Positions 8,944 to 18,849 are shown, numbered from the stretch's first letter. The stretch: 64,000 bases of DNA from an uncultured bacterium (GCA_905214715.1 CAJMMT010000003.1:120681-184680), one strand, 5' to 3'. Program-made: numbers and translations. The notes: generated by a model from the letters alone, not told the origin.

Positions 8944-11477
8944 TATTCATACATTGAATCCCACCATGCGGGATCATCCTTTAGCCAACGGGCGAACCAT
9001 GCCATGATTGTGGCATGCCATAGTTTTCGTTTCTCATAGTCCGCTATGAAGTGGTTCTCACCGTCAACTTCTATGAGCTCGACCTCGCGTCCGAGTATCT
9101 GAAGGGCATTGAAAAGCTGTATACTTTCGCCCACAGGCACGTTGGTATCCTTATTGCCGTGAAGCAGCAGCAACGGAGTGTGGATCTTGTCAGCGTTAAA
9201 TAAAGAGCCGTGGCGGGTAAAAAGATCTGGGTTGGTCCAGGGATAAGACTTGGCGGCCGCTACTGCATTATAGCTGTAGCCCCAGTATCCTTCGCCCCAG
9301 TAAGAGGTAACGTTCGATATACCGGCGTGAGAAACGGCAGCCGCGAAGATATCGGTCTTTGTCAGCAGATACTGGGTCATGAATCCGCCATAAGAGGCTC
9401 CGAGACAGCCTATCTTACCGGAATCGACATAGGGATGCTCCTTGCAGAATTTCTTTACACCCTCTATGATTTCATCGGCTGTCCAATCACCCCAGGCATT
9501 TACATGACGGGCCGAGAATTCCTGACCGTAACCCGGAGTTCCGGAGGGATTGAGAACATATACCACATAATCGCGCGATGCGAACAGATGTGGAGTATAC
9601 GGATTGGTCATGCCTCTGGAAGAGGGAGAGGTGCCTCCATAATAATATACTATGAGAGGATACTTGCGCGAAGGATCGAAGTCTGGAGGAAGCACCATCA
9701 TGCCATCTATAAGCGAACCGTCGTCGGCAGTAAACGTCCAGGGTTCCTCCTTACCGAGTTCTATGCTCGCCATTTCCGATGCATAAGGGTCAGCCACAAT
9801 ACGCGATTTTCCGGTCTTCAGGTCAAGAAGCGTGGCACGTCCGGCATAATGATAGCTTGTGCCGGTAGTGGCGAGCCAACGGCTTTCATATTTACCCACG
9901 GAGAAACCACGGGAATATTCTATGTCAGTAGCGAGCCTTTCAAATGTGCCCTTTACGGGATCGAAGCGGTATACGGGTGAATAGAAACCCTCTTCGGCAC
10001 GGAAATAAATCTTGCCGTCGGCATGGTTCCAGACCGGTTCACCCTGAATCGAAGGGTTGAAATCGCGCGTAACGGGAGTCGGTTTGCGGGTGGCAAGGTC
10101 AAAGATAAAGCCCTGCACATCGAACTCATTGGCATATTTGGAATCACCGGCGTTACGGCCAATGCCACCGAAAGCTTCGGGACCGGCGGTTATGAAGAGT
10201 TTCTTCCCGTCGGGAGAATAAATAGCCGAAGTAATGCCACTCTCACCAACTCCTGATGCCAGAGTGTCGGTAGCCAATGTATTCATGTCCATCTCTACGA
10301 GACAAGAGGCATAGAACGGGAATACCGAAGGCGTTTTTCTTGTAGTTGTATATAATATGCGGTTTCCGTCGGGAGCTATGTCATTGAGCCATGTCGAGGG
10401 TCCGCCGTATGTGAGCGGTGTTATGGCTCCGGTCGAAATATCCTGACGCACCAGATAGTTCGCGTCGCGCTGCCCCGGCATTCTGTCATCGGGATCTTTT
10501 ATGCGGATCATAGGGCCTTTTTCCTCTTTTCCTTTCTTCTCCTCGTAATAAATTATATATTTCTCATCGGGAGAAATATAGAAACGGTCGGAAGCCACAC
10601 GCGCCATTATTTCTGATGACGTGCCTCTGGGATCGCGTTTTATTATCTCATAGCCGTTGCCGTCGAGTGCCTTTCGGGTCTGATACAGCATGGCACCCTT
10701 AGGCATCCATGAAAGACTTTCGGTAGAGGTGAATATGACGCGGGATGAGGAAGACTCCTGAATTTCCGTCCAATAGTTGTAATTCTTGCCATCCGTGGTA
10801 TTGGAATATGCAACCATCAGATACTTGCCGTCGGGCGACAATTCCACACTCGATACCCGGCTTCCGAGTGTCGTTGTCTCGATTGAGAAGCGTCTGTCGG
10901 TTTCAGGGCCGCTTACTATCAGCGAGTCGGCATCGGATGATGTCTCGAACGAAAGTCCGAGTTGAGGACTTACCGGATCACCGGGCATAGATAGGAAATT
11001 AATCTGCACAAGAGCTGTCTTCTCCGGCTCCAATTCCAATTGCGCGTTCTCAGTACCGGGTACTGAGTCGGCCGTCGCGTGGGTCGCGACTTTCCGGCCG
11101 TCGACAAGCACCTCGGCACGGACATTAGACCGCAGTTTCAGCGTTCCTTTCGCAAAACGCGGCGAACGCACTCGCGTTGTGAGAGTACGCAATATTCCTA
11201 ACCGGCTTGCCTCGGGAAACTGCAACAATCCAGCCGAGTCGGAGACCACGGTTGTCCAGTCCTGTTTCTGGTCGAGTATCGAGAGCGGAAGACCACCCTT
11301 CAGTAATTGCATGTCGTCGAATTTGTTTTGCGACGAATCGGCGGCTGCGGGAGCCGCGGGGCGTGTTACCGTTTTTTCAGGCGACAGTCTGAACGTTTCA
11401 AACGGATGAATAGTGGCAAAAACGCCGACCCCCGACAATGTTATGCCGAGGGCCGCTGTTATAAGATTTTTTGACAT
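8943..11477 (-). CDS. S9-family prolyl oligopeptidase-type peptidase, exported
   Basis: The N-terminus has a signal-like stretch (LITAALGITLSGVGVFATI). The first two thirds form a WD40-like beta-propeller with repeated phrases such as LSPDGKYLMVAYS, ISPDEKYIIYYEE, IAPDGNRILYTT and YSPDGKKLFITAG. The C-terminal alpha/beta hydrolase carries GASYGG with the nucleophilic serine near residue 695, Asp in LLLLHGNKDTNVP and His in DGENHFI. The protein probably clips peptides, perhaps after proline, in the periplasm. I chose the ATG at 11477, four bases after the FKBP stop; the upstream ATG at 11498 would add seven residues and overlap that gene. Confidence 0.9.
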   Translation of the reverse strand: MSKNLITAALGITLSGVGVFATIHPFETFRLSPEKTVTRPAAPAAADSSQNKFDDMQLLKGGLPLSILDQKQDWTTVVSDSAGLLQFPEASRLGILRTLTTRVRSPRFAKGTLKLRSNVRAEVLVDGRKVATHATADSVPGTENAQLELEPEKTALVQINFLSMPGDPVSPQLGLSFETSSDADSLIVSGPETDRRFSIETTTLGSRVSSVELSPDGKYLMVAYSNTTDGKNYNYWTEIQESSSSRVIFTSTESLSWMPKGAMLYQTRKALDGNGYEIIKRDPRGTSSEIMARVASDRFYISPDEKYIIYYEEKKGKEEKGPMIRIKDPDDRMPGQRDANYLVRQDISTGAITPLTYGGPSTWLNDIAPDGNRILYTTTRKTPSVFPFYASCLVEMDMNTLATDTLASGVGESGITSAIYSPDGKKLFITAGPEAFGGIGRNAGDSKYANEFDVQGFIFDLATRKPTPVTRDFNPSIQGEPVWNHADGKIYFRAEEGFYSPVYRFDPVKGTFERLATDIEYSRGFSVGKYESRWLATTGTSYHYAGRATLLDLKTGKSRIVADPYASEMASIELGKEEPWTFTADDGSLIDGMMVLPPDFDPSRKYPLIVYYYGGTSPSSRGMTNPYTPHLFASRDYVVYVLNPSGTPGYGQEFSARHVNAWGDWTADEIIEGVKKFCKEHPYVDSGKIGCLGASYGGFMTQYLLTKTDIFAAAVSHAGISNVTSYWGEGYWGYSYNAVAAAKSYPWTNPDLFTRHGSLFNADKIHTPLLLLHGNKDTNVPVGESIQLFNALQILGREVELIEVDGENHFIADYEKRKLWHATIMAWFARWLKDDPAWWDSMYE

Positions 11478-11481
11478 GGTA

Positions 11482-12009
11482 TCAGTGTTTGATTTCATAT
11501 CCTACGATCTCTTTCAGTCTGATAGAGAATATTAGTGTGGTATAAGGTTTGATACTGCCATGGATAACGTTGCCGTAACCTGCCTCGTAAGGCACTACGG
11601 CGGTAACGGTGTCGCCTACCTGCATGTTGGTCAGCGTTGTCCAGAACCCCACGACGGTACCGGAAGGTTGGAAAGTGCTGCCGGCACCCTTGTCAAGAAG
11701 ATTGCCGTCTATATCGTGCAACTGATAATTGACCTTAACCGTGGAATTATCCAGGGGGCTCAGATTGGCGGCGGTCTGCGAACGGTCGTTGTGCCATCTG
11801 ACCAACGAATAGATTCCCGGCGCGAACGAAGGATCCAATCTTGTGTATAACGGTTTACCCTGACTATCGCGTGATTGCTGACAGTCGGCTACATACGCAT
11901 TGTTGCGATCCAACCACTCCTGATAGTCCTGAGGTTCGTCGTCATCGCTCTTGCAGCCGGTCATAATGAACAGCGGAAGGGCGAGAAACATCAATTTAAT
12001 CTTATTCAT
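11482..12009 (-). CDS. FKBP-type peptidyl-prolyl isomerase lipoprotein
   Basis: A lipoprotein signal (MNKIKLMFLALPLFIMTGC, lipobox cysteine at residue 19) is followed by an acidic spacer and an FKBP domain. The fold is supported by VKVNYQLHDIDGNLLDKG, GFWTTLTNMQVGDTVTAVVP, the conserved YGN turn and the final strand TLIFSIRLKEIV. The domain helps fold exported proteins by isomerising X-Pro bonds, probably from the outer membrane's inner face. Several FKBP active-site aromatics look replaced, so isomerase activity should not be assumed. Its ATG overlaps the lemA stop by one base (TGATG). Confidence 0.85.
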   Translation of the reverse strand: MNKIKLMFLALPLFIMTGCKSDDDEPQDYQEWLDRNNAYVADCQQSRDSQGKPLYTRLDPSFAPGIYSLVRWHNDRSQTAANLSPLDNSTVKVNYQLHDIDGNLLDKGAGSTFQPSGTVVGFWTTLTNMQVGDTVTAVVPYEAGYGNVIHGSIKPYTTLIFSIRLKEIVGYEIKH

Positions 12010-12596
12010 CAGAACTCAACTTTGGGTGCCTTCTGTGCTCCCTCCTCCGCCTTGAACTGTGGTTTCTCCTTGAATCCGAACCACCCGGCGTAAATATTGG
12101 TCGGGAACTTCTTGATAGATGTATTATAATCCTGAACCGCCTCGGTATAGCGCATACGCTCGGTGGAGATCCGGTTTTCAGTTCCGGCCAATTCTGCCTG
12201 CAACGACATGAAATTGGTGTTGGCTTTCAAATCCGGATAGGCTTCTCTGACAGCGTTTACATATATGTCGAGCGCACCTTTCAGATTAGACTGGGCATGC
12301 TGGTATTTCTCTATGTTCTCCTGCGGATTATCCACGGCGTTGGCATCGTTGTATGCCTTCGAAAGTCCTGCGCGAGCATCGGTTACGGCCTGAAGGGTAC
12401 TCGATTCATGCTCGGAATAACCTTTAACCGTGTTTACAAGATTCGGTATCAGGTCTGAGCGACGCTGATACTGATTTTCAACCTGCGCCCACTGCTGGTC
12501 TACTTTCTGCTGTTTCTCTACAAGCGAGTTATAATTGCACGATGACATGGAGAGCACAAGCACCAATGCCATCGCTATTTTTACGATATTTTTCAT
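12009..12596 (-). CDS. lemA: LemA family protein
   Basis: This 195-residue protein has a hydrophobic N-terminus ending in SMSSC at residue 20 (possible lipobox). The LemA core follows: YNSLVEKQQKVDQQWAQVEN, RRSDLIPNLVNTVKGY, ELAGTENRISTERMRYTEAV and the terminal NTSIKKFPTNIYA. It is a long helical bundle at the membrane; its role in bacteria is poorly known and is often linked to envelope stress or proteolysis. It lies 59 bases after glyS and is coupled to the FKBP gene. Confidence 0.93.
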   Translation of the reverse strand: MKNIVKIAMALVLVLSMSSCNYNSLVEKQQKVDQQWAQVENQYQRRSDLIPNLVNTVKGYSEHESSTLQAVTDARAGLSKAYNDANAVDNPQENIEKYQHAQSNLKGALDIYVNAVREAYPDLKANTNFMSLQAELAGTENRISTERMRYTEAVQDYNTSIKKFPTNIYAGWFGFKEKPQFKAEEGAQKAPKVEF

Positions 12597-12655
12597 ACTG
12601 AATCTCTTTATCGAGAGGAGGGCGACAATACCATTTGAACCTCCCGGGTGATTGA

Positions 12656-14200
12656 TTAAAGAAGTTTTTTAAGCAGATTGTTCAAGGCCACTTTCTCCTT
12701 GAGCATCTTTTCAAGTTCATCGACACTCAGACGGGTCTGTTCCATAGAATCGCGGTCGCGGAGTGTTACGGTGCCATCTTCAAGAGTCTGATGATCAACG
12801 GTTATACAATAGGGGGTTCCAATCGCATCCTGACGGCGGTAACGCTTGCCGATGGAGTCTTTCTCATCGTACTGGCAGGTGAAGTCGAAACGCAGACGAT
12901 GCTGAATCTCGCGTGCCTTGTCGGGGAGACCATCTTTCTTTACAAGAGGAAGCACCGCACATTTCACAGGAGCGAGAGCCGCCGGGAAGTGGAGCACCAC
13001 ACGGCTGTCGCCACCCTCGAGCTGCTGCTCTTCGTAGCATGAGCATAAAACAGAAAGGAACATACGGTCTACTCCTATCGATGTCTCTATGACATACGGA
13101 GTATAGCTCTGGTTCAGTTCCGGGTCGAAATACTGTATTTTCTTACCGGAGAATTTCTCGTGCTGCGAGAGGTCGAAGTCTGTACGGGAATGTATACCCT
13201 CGACTTCCTTGAAACCGAACGGCATCTGGAATTCAATGTCGGTCGCGGCGTTGGCATAGTGGGCGAGTTTCTCGTGATCATGGAAACGATACTTCTCGTC
13301 GCCGAGACCGAGGGCCTTGTGCCAGCGCAGACGGGTCTGACGCCAATAGTCGAAGTATTTCAGTTCCTCGCCGGGACGCACGAAGAACTGCATCTCCATC
13401 TGCTCGAACTCACGCATGCGGAAAATGAACTGACGGGCCACAATCTCGTTGCGGAAAGCCTTGCCTATCTGGGCTATTCCGAACGGGATACGCATACGGC
13501 CGGTTTTCTGCACATTCAAATAGTTCACAAATATTCCCTGGGCAGTCTCGGGACGAAGATATACCTCCATGGCACCGTCGGCTGTAGATCCCATCTCGGT
13601 CTTGAACATCAGGTTGAACTGACGCACGTCGGTCCAGTTTCTTGTACCGGAAATCGGGTCGACTATTTCATAGTCAAGAATAATCTGTTTAAGTTCCTTA
13701 AGGTCGTTGGCGTTCATGGCATCGGAATAACGCTGATGCAGTTCGTCGCGTTTTGCCTGAATGTCAAGAACCCGCTGGTTCGTCTGACGGAACATAGCCT
13801 CGTCGAACGAATCGCCGAAACGCTTGCGGGCCTTGGCCACCTCTTTGTCGGCTTTCTCTTCGAACTTGGCGATGGCATCTTCGATAAGCACATCGGCGCG
13901 ATAACGTTTCTTGGAGTCGCGGTTGTCTATCAAAGGATCGTTGAACGCATCCACGTGGCCTGAAGCCTTCCAGATAGTAGGATGCATGAAGATAGCGGAG
14001 TCTATACCCACGATATTGTCGTGAAGCATTGTCATGGCTTCCCACCAATAACGCTTGATATTGTTTTTCAGTTCCACGCCATTCTGACCGTAATCATAAA
14101 CGGCCGACAGACCATCATAAATCTCACTTGACTGGAACACAAACCCATACTCCTTGGCATGGGCCACTATAGTCTTGAATACATCCTCTTGCTTTGCCAT
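12656..14200 (-). CDS. glyS: Glycyl-tRNA synthetase, single-chain homodimeric type
   Basis: This class II synthetase charges tRNA-Gly. It is the alpha-2 form rather than the split GlyQ/GlyS form: SSEIYDGLSAVYDYGQNGVE near the start, motif 2 in FRNEIVARQFIFRMREFEQ, and a class II active-site strand in TPYVIETSIGVDRMFLSVL. The C-terminal anticodon-binding domain follows (APVKCAVLPLVKKDGLPDKA). I took the ATG at 14200 (MAKQEDVFKTIVAHA); the earlier ATG at 14218 adds six residues that do not fit the family. It heads an eight-gene minus-strand operon with a promoter about 85 bases upstream. Confidence 0.97.
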   Translation of the reverse strand: MAKQEDVFKTIVAHAKEYGFVFQSSEIYDGLSAVYDYGQNGVELKNNIKRYWWEAMTMLHDNIVGIDSAIFMHPTIWKASGHVDAFNDPLIDNRDSKKRYRADVLIEDAIAKFEEKADKEVAKARKRFGDSFDEAMFRQTNQRVLDIQAKRDELHQRYSDAMNANDLKELKQIILDYEIVDPISGTRNWTDVRQFNLMFKTEMGSTADGAMEVYLRPETAQGIFVNYLNVQKTGRMRIPFGIAQIGKAFRNEIVARQFIFRMREFEQMEMQFFVRPGEELKYFDYWRQTRLRWHKALGLGDEKYRFHDHEKLAHYANAATDIEFQMPFGFKEVEGIHSRTDFDLSQHEKFSGKKIQYFDPELNQSYTPYVIETSIGVDRMFLSVLCSCYEEQQLEGGDSRVVLHFPAALAPVKCAVLPLVKKDGLPDKAREIQHRLRFDFTCQYDEKDSIGKRYRRQDAIGTPYCITVDHQTLEDGTVTLRDRDSMEQTRLSVDELEKMLKEKVALNNLLKKLL

Positions 14201-14282
14201 AATATCTATATCTGTCAATTTCTATGTATATCTCTTCCCCCCGACAAAAAATATCCGTCCGAATCAATCGGCACTTATCGGG

Positions 14283-14313
14283 CAAAGATAGCAAATAATC
14301 CACAAACCTCAAG
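14283..14313 (-). promoter_or_regulatory. Promoter of the glyS operon
   Basis: On the minus strand CTTG is followed after 19 bases by TATCTTTG, fitting the Bacteroidota -33 and -7 boxes. Transcription would begin near 14277, giving a leader of about 75 bases before glyS. The rest of the divergent spacer (14314-14485) shows no clear element for the plus-strand gene. Confidence 0.65.
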
Positions 14314-14485
14314 TATTGAGGAGAGAGAAAATACACATCAGAATATCTTCCCCGAGTACGCGGAGGCGGAGCGAGCGCCGATGGAGACCCGAATTAATGA
14401 TTTTGCGATACTTTTGACAGCTAAAGACGTTATATCTTAAGAACGCCGGCCGATATGAATGGCCCTGGCACTTTTTTCGTACGAT

Positions 14486-15199
14486 ATGAGAATTAAAAGA
14501 AACATAGCATTGATCGGCACCGTTGCGTTGGTGCTCATATTCATGGCCGGCCGTCTATCCGCCCAACAGCTGAAACCGGAGCAGAAAGATGCCCCGCAAC
14601 AGGAAGAGCACACTATAAAAAAGGTACTTTTCTTAGGCGACAGTATGACAGGCTGGCTGGCCGAACGTATGAACGAATATGGCAAGCTGAACGATTTTGA
14701 AGTAGCGACAGTGGTGTGGGACGGCTCTACCATAAACAAATGGGGAACTACCCAAAAATTAAAACAGATTATAAACCGGGAAAAACCTGATGCCATATTT
14801 GTATCTTTAGGTATGAATGAGTTGTTTGAACGCAACCCGGAGACTAGACTTGGTAAATCGGTCGACAATATCCTTTCGGCATTCGGCGACATCCCCTACG
14901 TTTGGATCGGCCCCCCGACATGGCCGGGCAAAAAGGGAGGTAGCACCCTGAACAAATGGCTTGCTGAGAAAGTGGGAACCGAGAATTATTACAATTCCAC
15001 CTCATTGAGTCTGCCGAGACAAAGCAAAGTCAACCCTCATCCTACACGCGAAGGTATGGTCAAGTGGATGGATAATGTTGTGGACTGGCTTCCTGAAAGT
15101 GGGGACAGCCTTCACTTCAAGAGTCTTGACCGACCTGCCGGGAACAAGATGAGCCGTGGCAAAACATACATTTACAAAAAGATGAAAGAGGCGTTATAA
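14486..15199 (+). CDS. SGNH/GDSL-type hydrolase, exported
   Basis: I chose the ATG at 14486, which yields a signal peptide (IALIGTVALVLIFMAGRLSA) cut before QQLKPEQK. The mature protein has the SGNH blocks: VLFLGDSMTGW with the nucleophilic serine (block I), VWDGST, DAIFVSLGMNE with the oxyanion Asn (block III) and NPHPTREGM with the catalytic His (block V). Such enzymes remove acyl groups from cell-surface glycans or peptidoglycan, or act as esterases; the substrate is unknown. It is followed after 17 bases by the next gene and probably forms an operon with it. Confidence 0.8.
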   Translation: MRIKRNIALIGTVALVLIFMAGRLSAQQLKPEQKDAPQQEEHTIKKVLFLGDSMTGWLAERMNEYGKLNDFEVATVVWDGSTINKWGTTQKLKQIINREKPDAIFVSLGMNELFERNPETRLGKSVDNILSAFGDIPYVWIGPPTWPGKKGGSTLNKWLAEKVGTENYYNSTSLSLPRQSKVNPHPTREGMVKWMDNVVDWLPESGDSLHFKSLDRPAGNKMSRGKTYIYKKMKEAL

Positions 15200-15216
15200 T
15201 TAAAACAGTTCTCCGC

Positions 15217-15702
15217 ATGAGCAAGGCCAAAATAAAAAAGATATTGCAGGGGATGACTGCCGACCAGCTTTCGGAACTGGTCTTGGAGCTTTATGATGTC
15301 AGGAAAGAAGCCCGCGAATATCTGGAATATTGGGCCGACCCGCAACCTGAGAAATGGATAGAGAAAACAAAGAAGGAAATCCGGTACATATTCAACTTAT
15401 ATGGTGAGATTCCGCGCCGTCGCCCATCGTTATCCGACCTCAACACCATAGTGAAGCATTTCCTGACTTTGGGCATGGATCGCCAGTATACGGCCGATGT
15501 TTTGCTTTATGTTGCAGAGATTGAATGCGAATGGCTCGAACAACGTTACCGTAGGCTCAGCTACCGCACCTCGATGATGAAAAATATGGAGGCGGCGCGT
15601 CTATACATAGAGAACGCCTACCCGGAAAATGAAACCAACCCCTACCGCATACGCCTCGACCGCCTGCAAGACCAGGTATCCACCCTTTTCTATTATCGGT
15701 AA
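15217..15702 (+). CDS. Small cytoplasmic helical protein, probably DUF6155 family
   Basis: This 161-residue protein starts MSKAKIKKILQGMTADQLSE, followed by LVLELYDVRKEAREYLEYW, a pattern I associate with DUF6155 proteins of Bacteroidota. It is almost entirely helical, with many charged residues and no signal peptide or membrane segment. Function is unknown. It follows the SGNH hydrolase gene on the same strand, and the 579-base gap after it suggests it ends the transcript, although no strong hairpin is visible directly downstream. Confidence 0.65.
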   Translation: MSKAKIKKILQGMTADQLSELVLELYDVRKEAREYLEYWADPQPEKWIEKTKKEIRYIFNLYGEIPRRRPSLSDLNTIVKHFLTLGMDRQYTADVLLYVAEIECEWLEQRYRRLSYRTSMMKNMEAARLYIENAYPENETNPYRIRLDRLQDQVSTLFYYR

Positions 15703-15919
15703 ATACTTACTTAGTTGAAGTGAATAACATATTACACATCATAAATCAACGTTTTTGTAAAAATACCCATTGGCACACCAATAAAAAAATAAGACACATT
15801 ATTGGATTATTCTAAAATTTATATTATGGGATCGAACATTTAAGATAAATGTAATATAGTATATACCAAACATATAGCACCAAACACAATTAATGAAATA
15901 CGACATTAGAGCTTGTCTA

Positions 15920-16104
15920 AGAATGTGTTTACTTTTAACACGGATTTATGTTCAGAATAAGCCTTTGCCATAATCCTAAGGTCTTTTTCAGTGCTTTCCG
16001 CTCCTTTTCTCCGTTACCGGCCCCGGGCCGCCCCTCCGGAAAGAAACGTAAATCCCTTGAAAAATCCTCTCAATATTAATGCAAGTTAAAAGTAAACACA
16101 CTCT
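15920..16104 (+). mobile_element. 185-bp MITE-like element, copy A
   Basis: This non-coding element is bounded by inverted repeats: 15924-15939 (TGTGTTTACTTTTAAC) and 16085-16100 are exact reverse complements, extending outward to about 20 bases per arm with one mismatch. The reverse complement of 33014-33198 aligns to it end to end without gaps, with roughly 20 mismatches. The GC-rich centre (CCGGCCCCGGGCCG) is flanked by short arms (TTTCCG...CGGAAA) that can fold. It encodes no protein and has no transposase in the window. It sits 177 bases before the TonB-type receptor gene. The rest of the 15703-16281 spacer is AT-rich upstream and holds only a weak hairpin (16184-16220) downstream. Confidence 0.8.
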
Positions 16105-16281
16105 TATGAAAGCCGGGGTTAAAAAACCTTAAAATACGAATGGGAAAATAAACTTCAGGTTGTCTTCGCGGTCTTGTGATTGTGGCTGAAAAACAGGTTT
16201 CACTTTCAGGATATTCAGCCATACGGAAAAATTGGGAATCATATAGCCAACCAATGAACTGATATCAAGCATCACACTGTA

Positions 16282-18822
16282 ATGTATCTATCTCAGAATC
16301 TCAGGAAAATCTTACTTGGGTTGATTGCAGCTTCCGCGCCTGCTGCGGTATGGGCCGACGGTACTATCACCGGGCAAGCCGTTTCAAAGGATAACGGCGC
16401 ACCGCTCGATTACGCGACCGTACAACTTGTCGACAAGAAGACCGGCAAGCCTCTGACCATCGGAACCACAACAGACGACAACGGTAAATTCACGCTTACC
16501 AATGTACCCGACGGCGACTACTTCGTACGTATTTCTTCAGTAGGAGTGATCGACAATGAACGTCCGGTAACCGTAGCCGGCAACACCACAGACATCGGCG
16601 TAATGAAAATGGCCGATGATTCCAAACTGCTGCAAGAGGTAGTGGTGGAGGGTGTCAAATCCCAGATGCGCTTTGAACTTGACCGCAAGGTGTTTCAGGT
16701 AGACGCCAATGTGGTAGCGGCCGGACAGAGCGCCAGCGAACTCCTTGAATCGATACCTTCGGTCGAGGTTGACCAGGACGGAGAAGTCTCGCTTAGAGGC
16801 AACAGCTCGGTAACGGTATGGATAAACGGTAAGGAATCGGGACTTACAGCCGACAACCGCGCCCAGATCCTCGAACAGATTCCCGGCGATACCATCGACC
16901 GAATAGAGGTAATAACCAATCCTTCCGCGAAATACTCGCCGGAAGGTACGACCGGTATAATAAATATCGTGCTTAAAGCCGACAGACGCGCCGGTTATTT
17001 CGGTTCGGTGGACGTGAGCGCCAACTCGCGCGGCGGGGGCAACGTAGGTGTCAATATAAACTACAACAGCGGAAAGTGGGACAGTTACGCCAGCGTAGGT
17101 TTCCGCATGCGCCACAATACCGGCGGCTCGCTTTCTGAACGCGAATACTTCAACGGAGGATACCTGAACCAGTACGGTAAATCACGTAACCACGGCAATA
17201 ACCTTTTCGTACGCGCCGGTACCACTTTTCATCTTACCCAGAAAGATGACTTCTATCTGAACGCTTTCGGAATGTTCGGACATCGCTGGGGACACACCGA
17301 CACCCAGTATTACTCATCGAGAGCCGGACTGCCCTGGCATAGTCAGACCCAGTATTCGAGCAACAAAAGCGACAACCGTGGAGCGCACGTGGAATTGGGC
17401 TATACACGTAAGTGGAACAACCAGCACACGCTCGACGTGATGATAGGATACAACTACTGGGGCGGACCAAACCACAATTACTACCTTAACGAGAACGACC
17501 TGGCCGACACCGACATCGATTTAGCCGAAGGAGCATACTCCGAGCGCACCCAGGACCAGACAATACGGGTAAACTCCATCGAGGCAAAGATCGACTACAC
17601 CAAACAGCTTACCGACTGGCTGAAACTCGAAGCCGGATTCAATGGAAACTATTCCCACGAATCGACTCCGGTAACCGGCATGATATCTGACGACAATCGC
17701 AATCTTGCGGTCGCTCCCGAACTTTACAATAAATTCATATACCAGAACAACGTTTCTGCCCTCTATATCACATTAGGCGGCAAGACCGGCAATTTCTCAT
17801 ATTCAGCAGGATTGCGCGGAGAGGCCTGGCAGATACGCACACGCTCACTTGACTTCGACCAGATGACAGCTCCGCTCCCTGCCGGAGTCGACAACCGCAA
17901 CGAGCTCGCTCCGCTGTTCAAACGCAACAAAGCGTCTCTATTCCCGTCGGTATTCCTCTCCTACTCCCTACCTCACGACAACGAAGTGCAGATAAACTAC
18001 ACGCGTCGCATACGTCGCCCCTGGGGAGGCATGCTCAACAGCTTCGTGAACACATCCGACCCCACACGTCTTGAATACGGAAATCCGGAACTGGAACCGC
18101 AATACAGCAACTCCTTCGAGCTTAACTACATAAAATCCTGGACAAACCATATGATATCGTTCTCCGGTTATCTGAGAACTTCAGACAATATAATGAACCG
18201 TCTTTCATATGTTGACCACGGCATAATGTACACCACCCAGCAGAACGTATCGAAAGAAATGAATTCCGGCTGCGAGATAGTTGTAAAGAACAACCTGTTC
18301 CGCAGACTCGATCTCACCACCACCGTGAATCTTTACAACAACCATATCTCGGCATGGAGCGATCACATCGCACCTCCCGAAGGTTTCATACCGGAAGGAT
18401 ACAATCCCGAGACATGGGGGTGGGTAAGCGGCGAAGCTCGCAATTCGTTCGCATGGGACGCCCGCATAATGGCTTCCGTACGCATACCCTGGCAACTCAG
18501 TTTCCAGGCCACGGGACGATACGCGTCAAAAATGCTTACCGCGCAAGGTTCGCGTCAGGGGGGCTGGAGCGTAGATGCAGGATTGCGTAAGACCTTCGGC
18601 AACTGGTCAGTATCGCTCAACTGCCGTAACATATTTGACTCGCGTAAATTCCGCGAGACCATCGACGGCATAGATTACACACAGGAAAGCAAACGCTGGC
18701 GTGGCGGCCGCACATTCTCACTTACCGTTAAATACAGCTTCGGCAACATGCGCGGCAAACAGAACCGACAGCAGACCGCCGAGCCTATAGATGGTTCCGG
18801 CTACGGCGACGGCGACATGTAA
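16282..18822 (+). CDS. TonB-dependent-receptor-like outer membrane beta-barrel protein
   Basis: This 846-residue outer-membrane protein has a signal peptide ending AAVWA (about residue 25). A carboxypeptidase-regulatory-like beta domain follows (ITGQAVSKDNGAPLDYATVQ, then GKFTLTNVPDGDYFVRI). Next comes a plug-like domain (LLESIPSVEVDQDGEVSLRG, then IDRIEVITNPSAKYSPEGTT) and a long barrel rich in alternating aromatic strands, ending SLTVKYSFGN about 30 residues from the C-terminus. It fits the outer membrane beta-barrel family (OMP_b-brl_3) related to TonB receptors. No SusD partner is adjacent, so a SusC glycan role is unlikely; a metal or peptide ligand is possible. Codon use looks like that of its neighbours. 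Confidence 0.9.
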   Translation: MYLSQNLRKILLGLIAASAPAAVWADGTITGQAVSKDNGAPLDYATVQLVDKKTGKPLTIGTTTDDNGKFTLTNVPDGDYFVRISSVGVIDNERPVTVAGNTTDIGVMKMADDSKLLQEVVVEGVKSQMRFELDRKVFQVDANVVAAGQSASELLESIPSVEVDQDGEVSLRGNSSVTVWINGKESGLTADNRAQILEQIPGDTIDRIEVITNPSAKYSPEGTTGIINIVLKADRRAGYFGSVDVSANSRGGGNVGVNINYNSGKWDSYASVGFRMRHNTGGSLSEREYFNGGYLNQYGKSRNHGNNLFVRAGTTFHLTQKDDFYLNAFGMFGHRWGHTDTQYYSSRAGLPWHSQTQYSSNKSDNRGAHVELGYTRKWNNQHTLDVMIGYNYWGGPNHNYYLNENDLADTDIDLAEGAYSERTQDQTIRVNSIEAKIDYTKQLTDWLKLEAGFNGNYSHESTPVTGMISDDNRNLAVAPELYNKFIYQNNVSALYITLGGKTGNFSYSAGLRGEAWQIRTRSLDFDQMTAPLPAGVDNRNELAPLFKRNKASLFPSVFLSYSLPHDNEVQINYTRRIRRPWGGMLNSFVNTSDPTRLEYGNPELEPQYSNSFELNYIKSWTNHMISFSGYLRTSDNIMNRLSYVDHGIMYTTQQNVSKEMNSGCEIVVKNNLFRRLDLTTTVNLYNNHISAWSDHIAPPEGFIPEGYNPETWGWVSGEARNSFAWDARIMASVRIPWQLSFQATGRYASKMLTAQGSRQGGWSVDAGLRKTFGNWSVSLNCRNIFDSRKFRETIDGIDYTQESKRWRGGRTFSLTVKYSFGNMRGKQNRQQTAEPIDGSGYGDGDM

Positions 18823-18849
18823 TCACAACAATATTTTTCTGAAACTTTA

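Noticed and set aside
15703..16281. A hidden small gene or transposase in the 579-base spacer
   Set aside because: No frame with coding character was found on either strand; the region is AT-rich apart from the 185-bp repeat.
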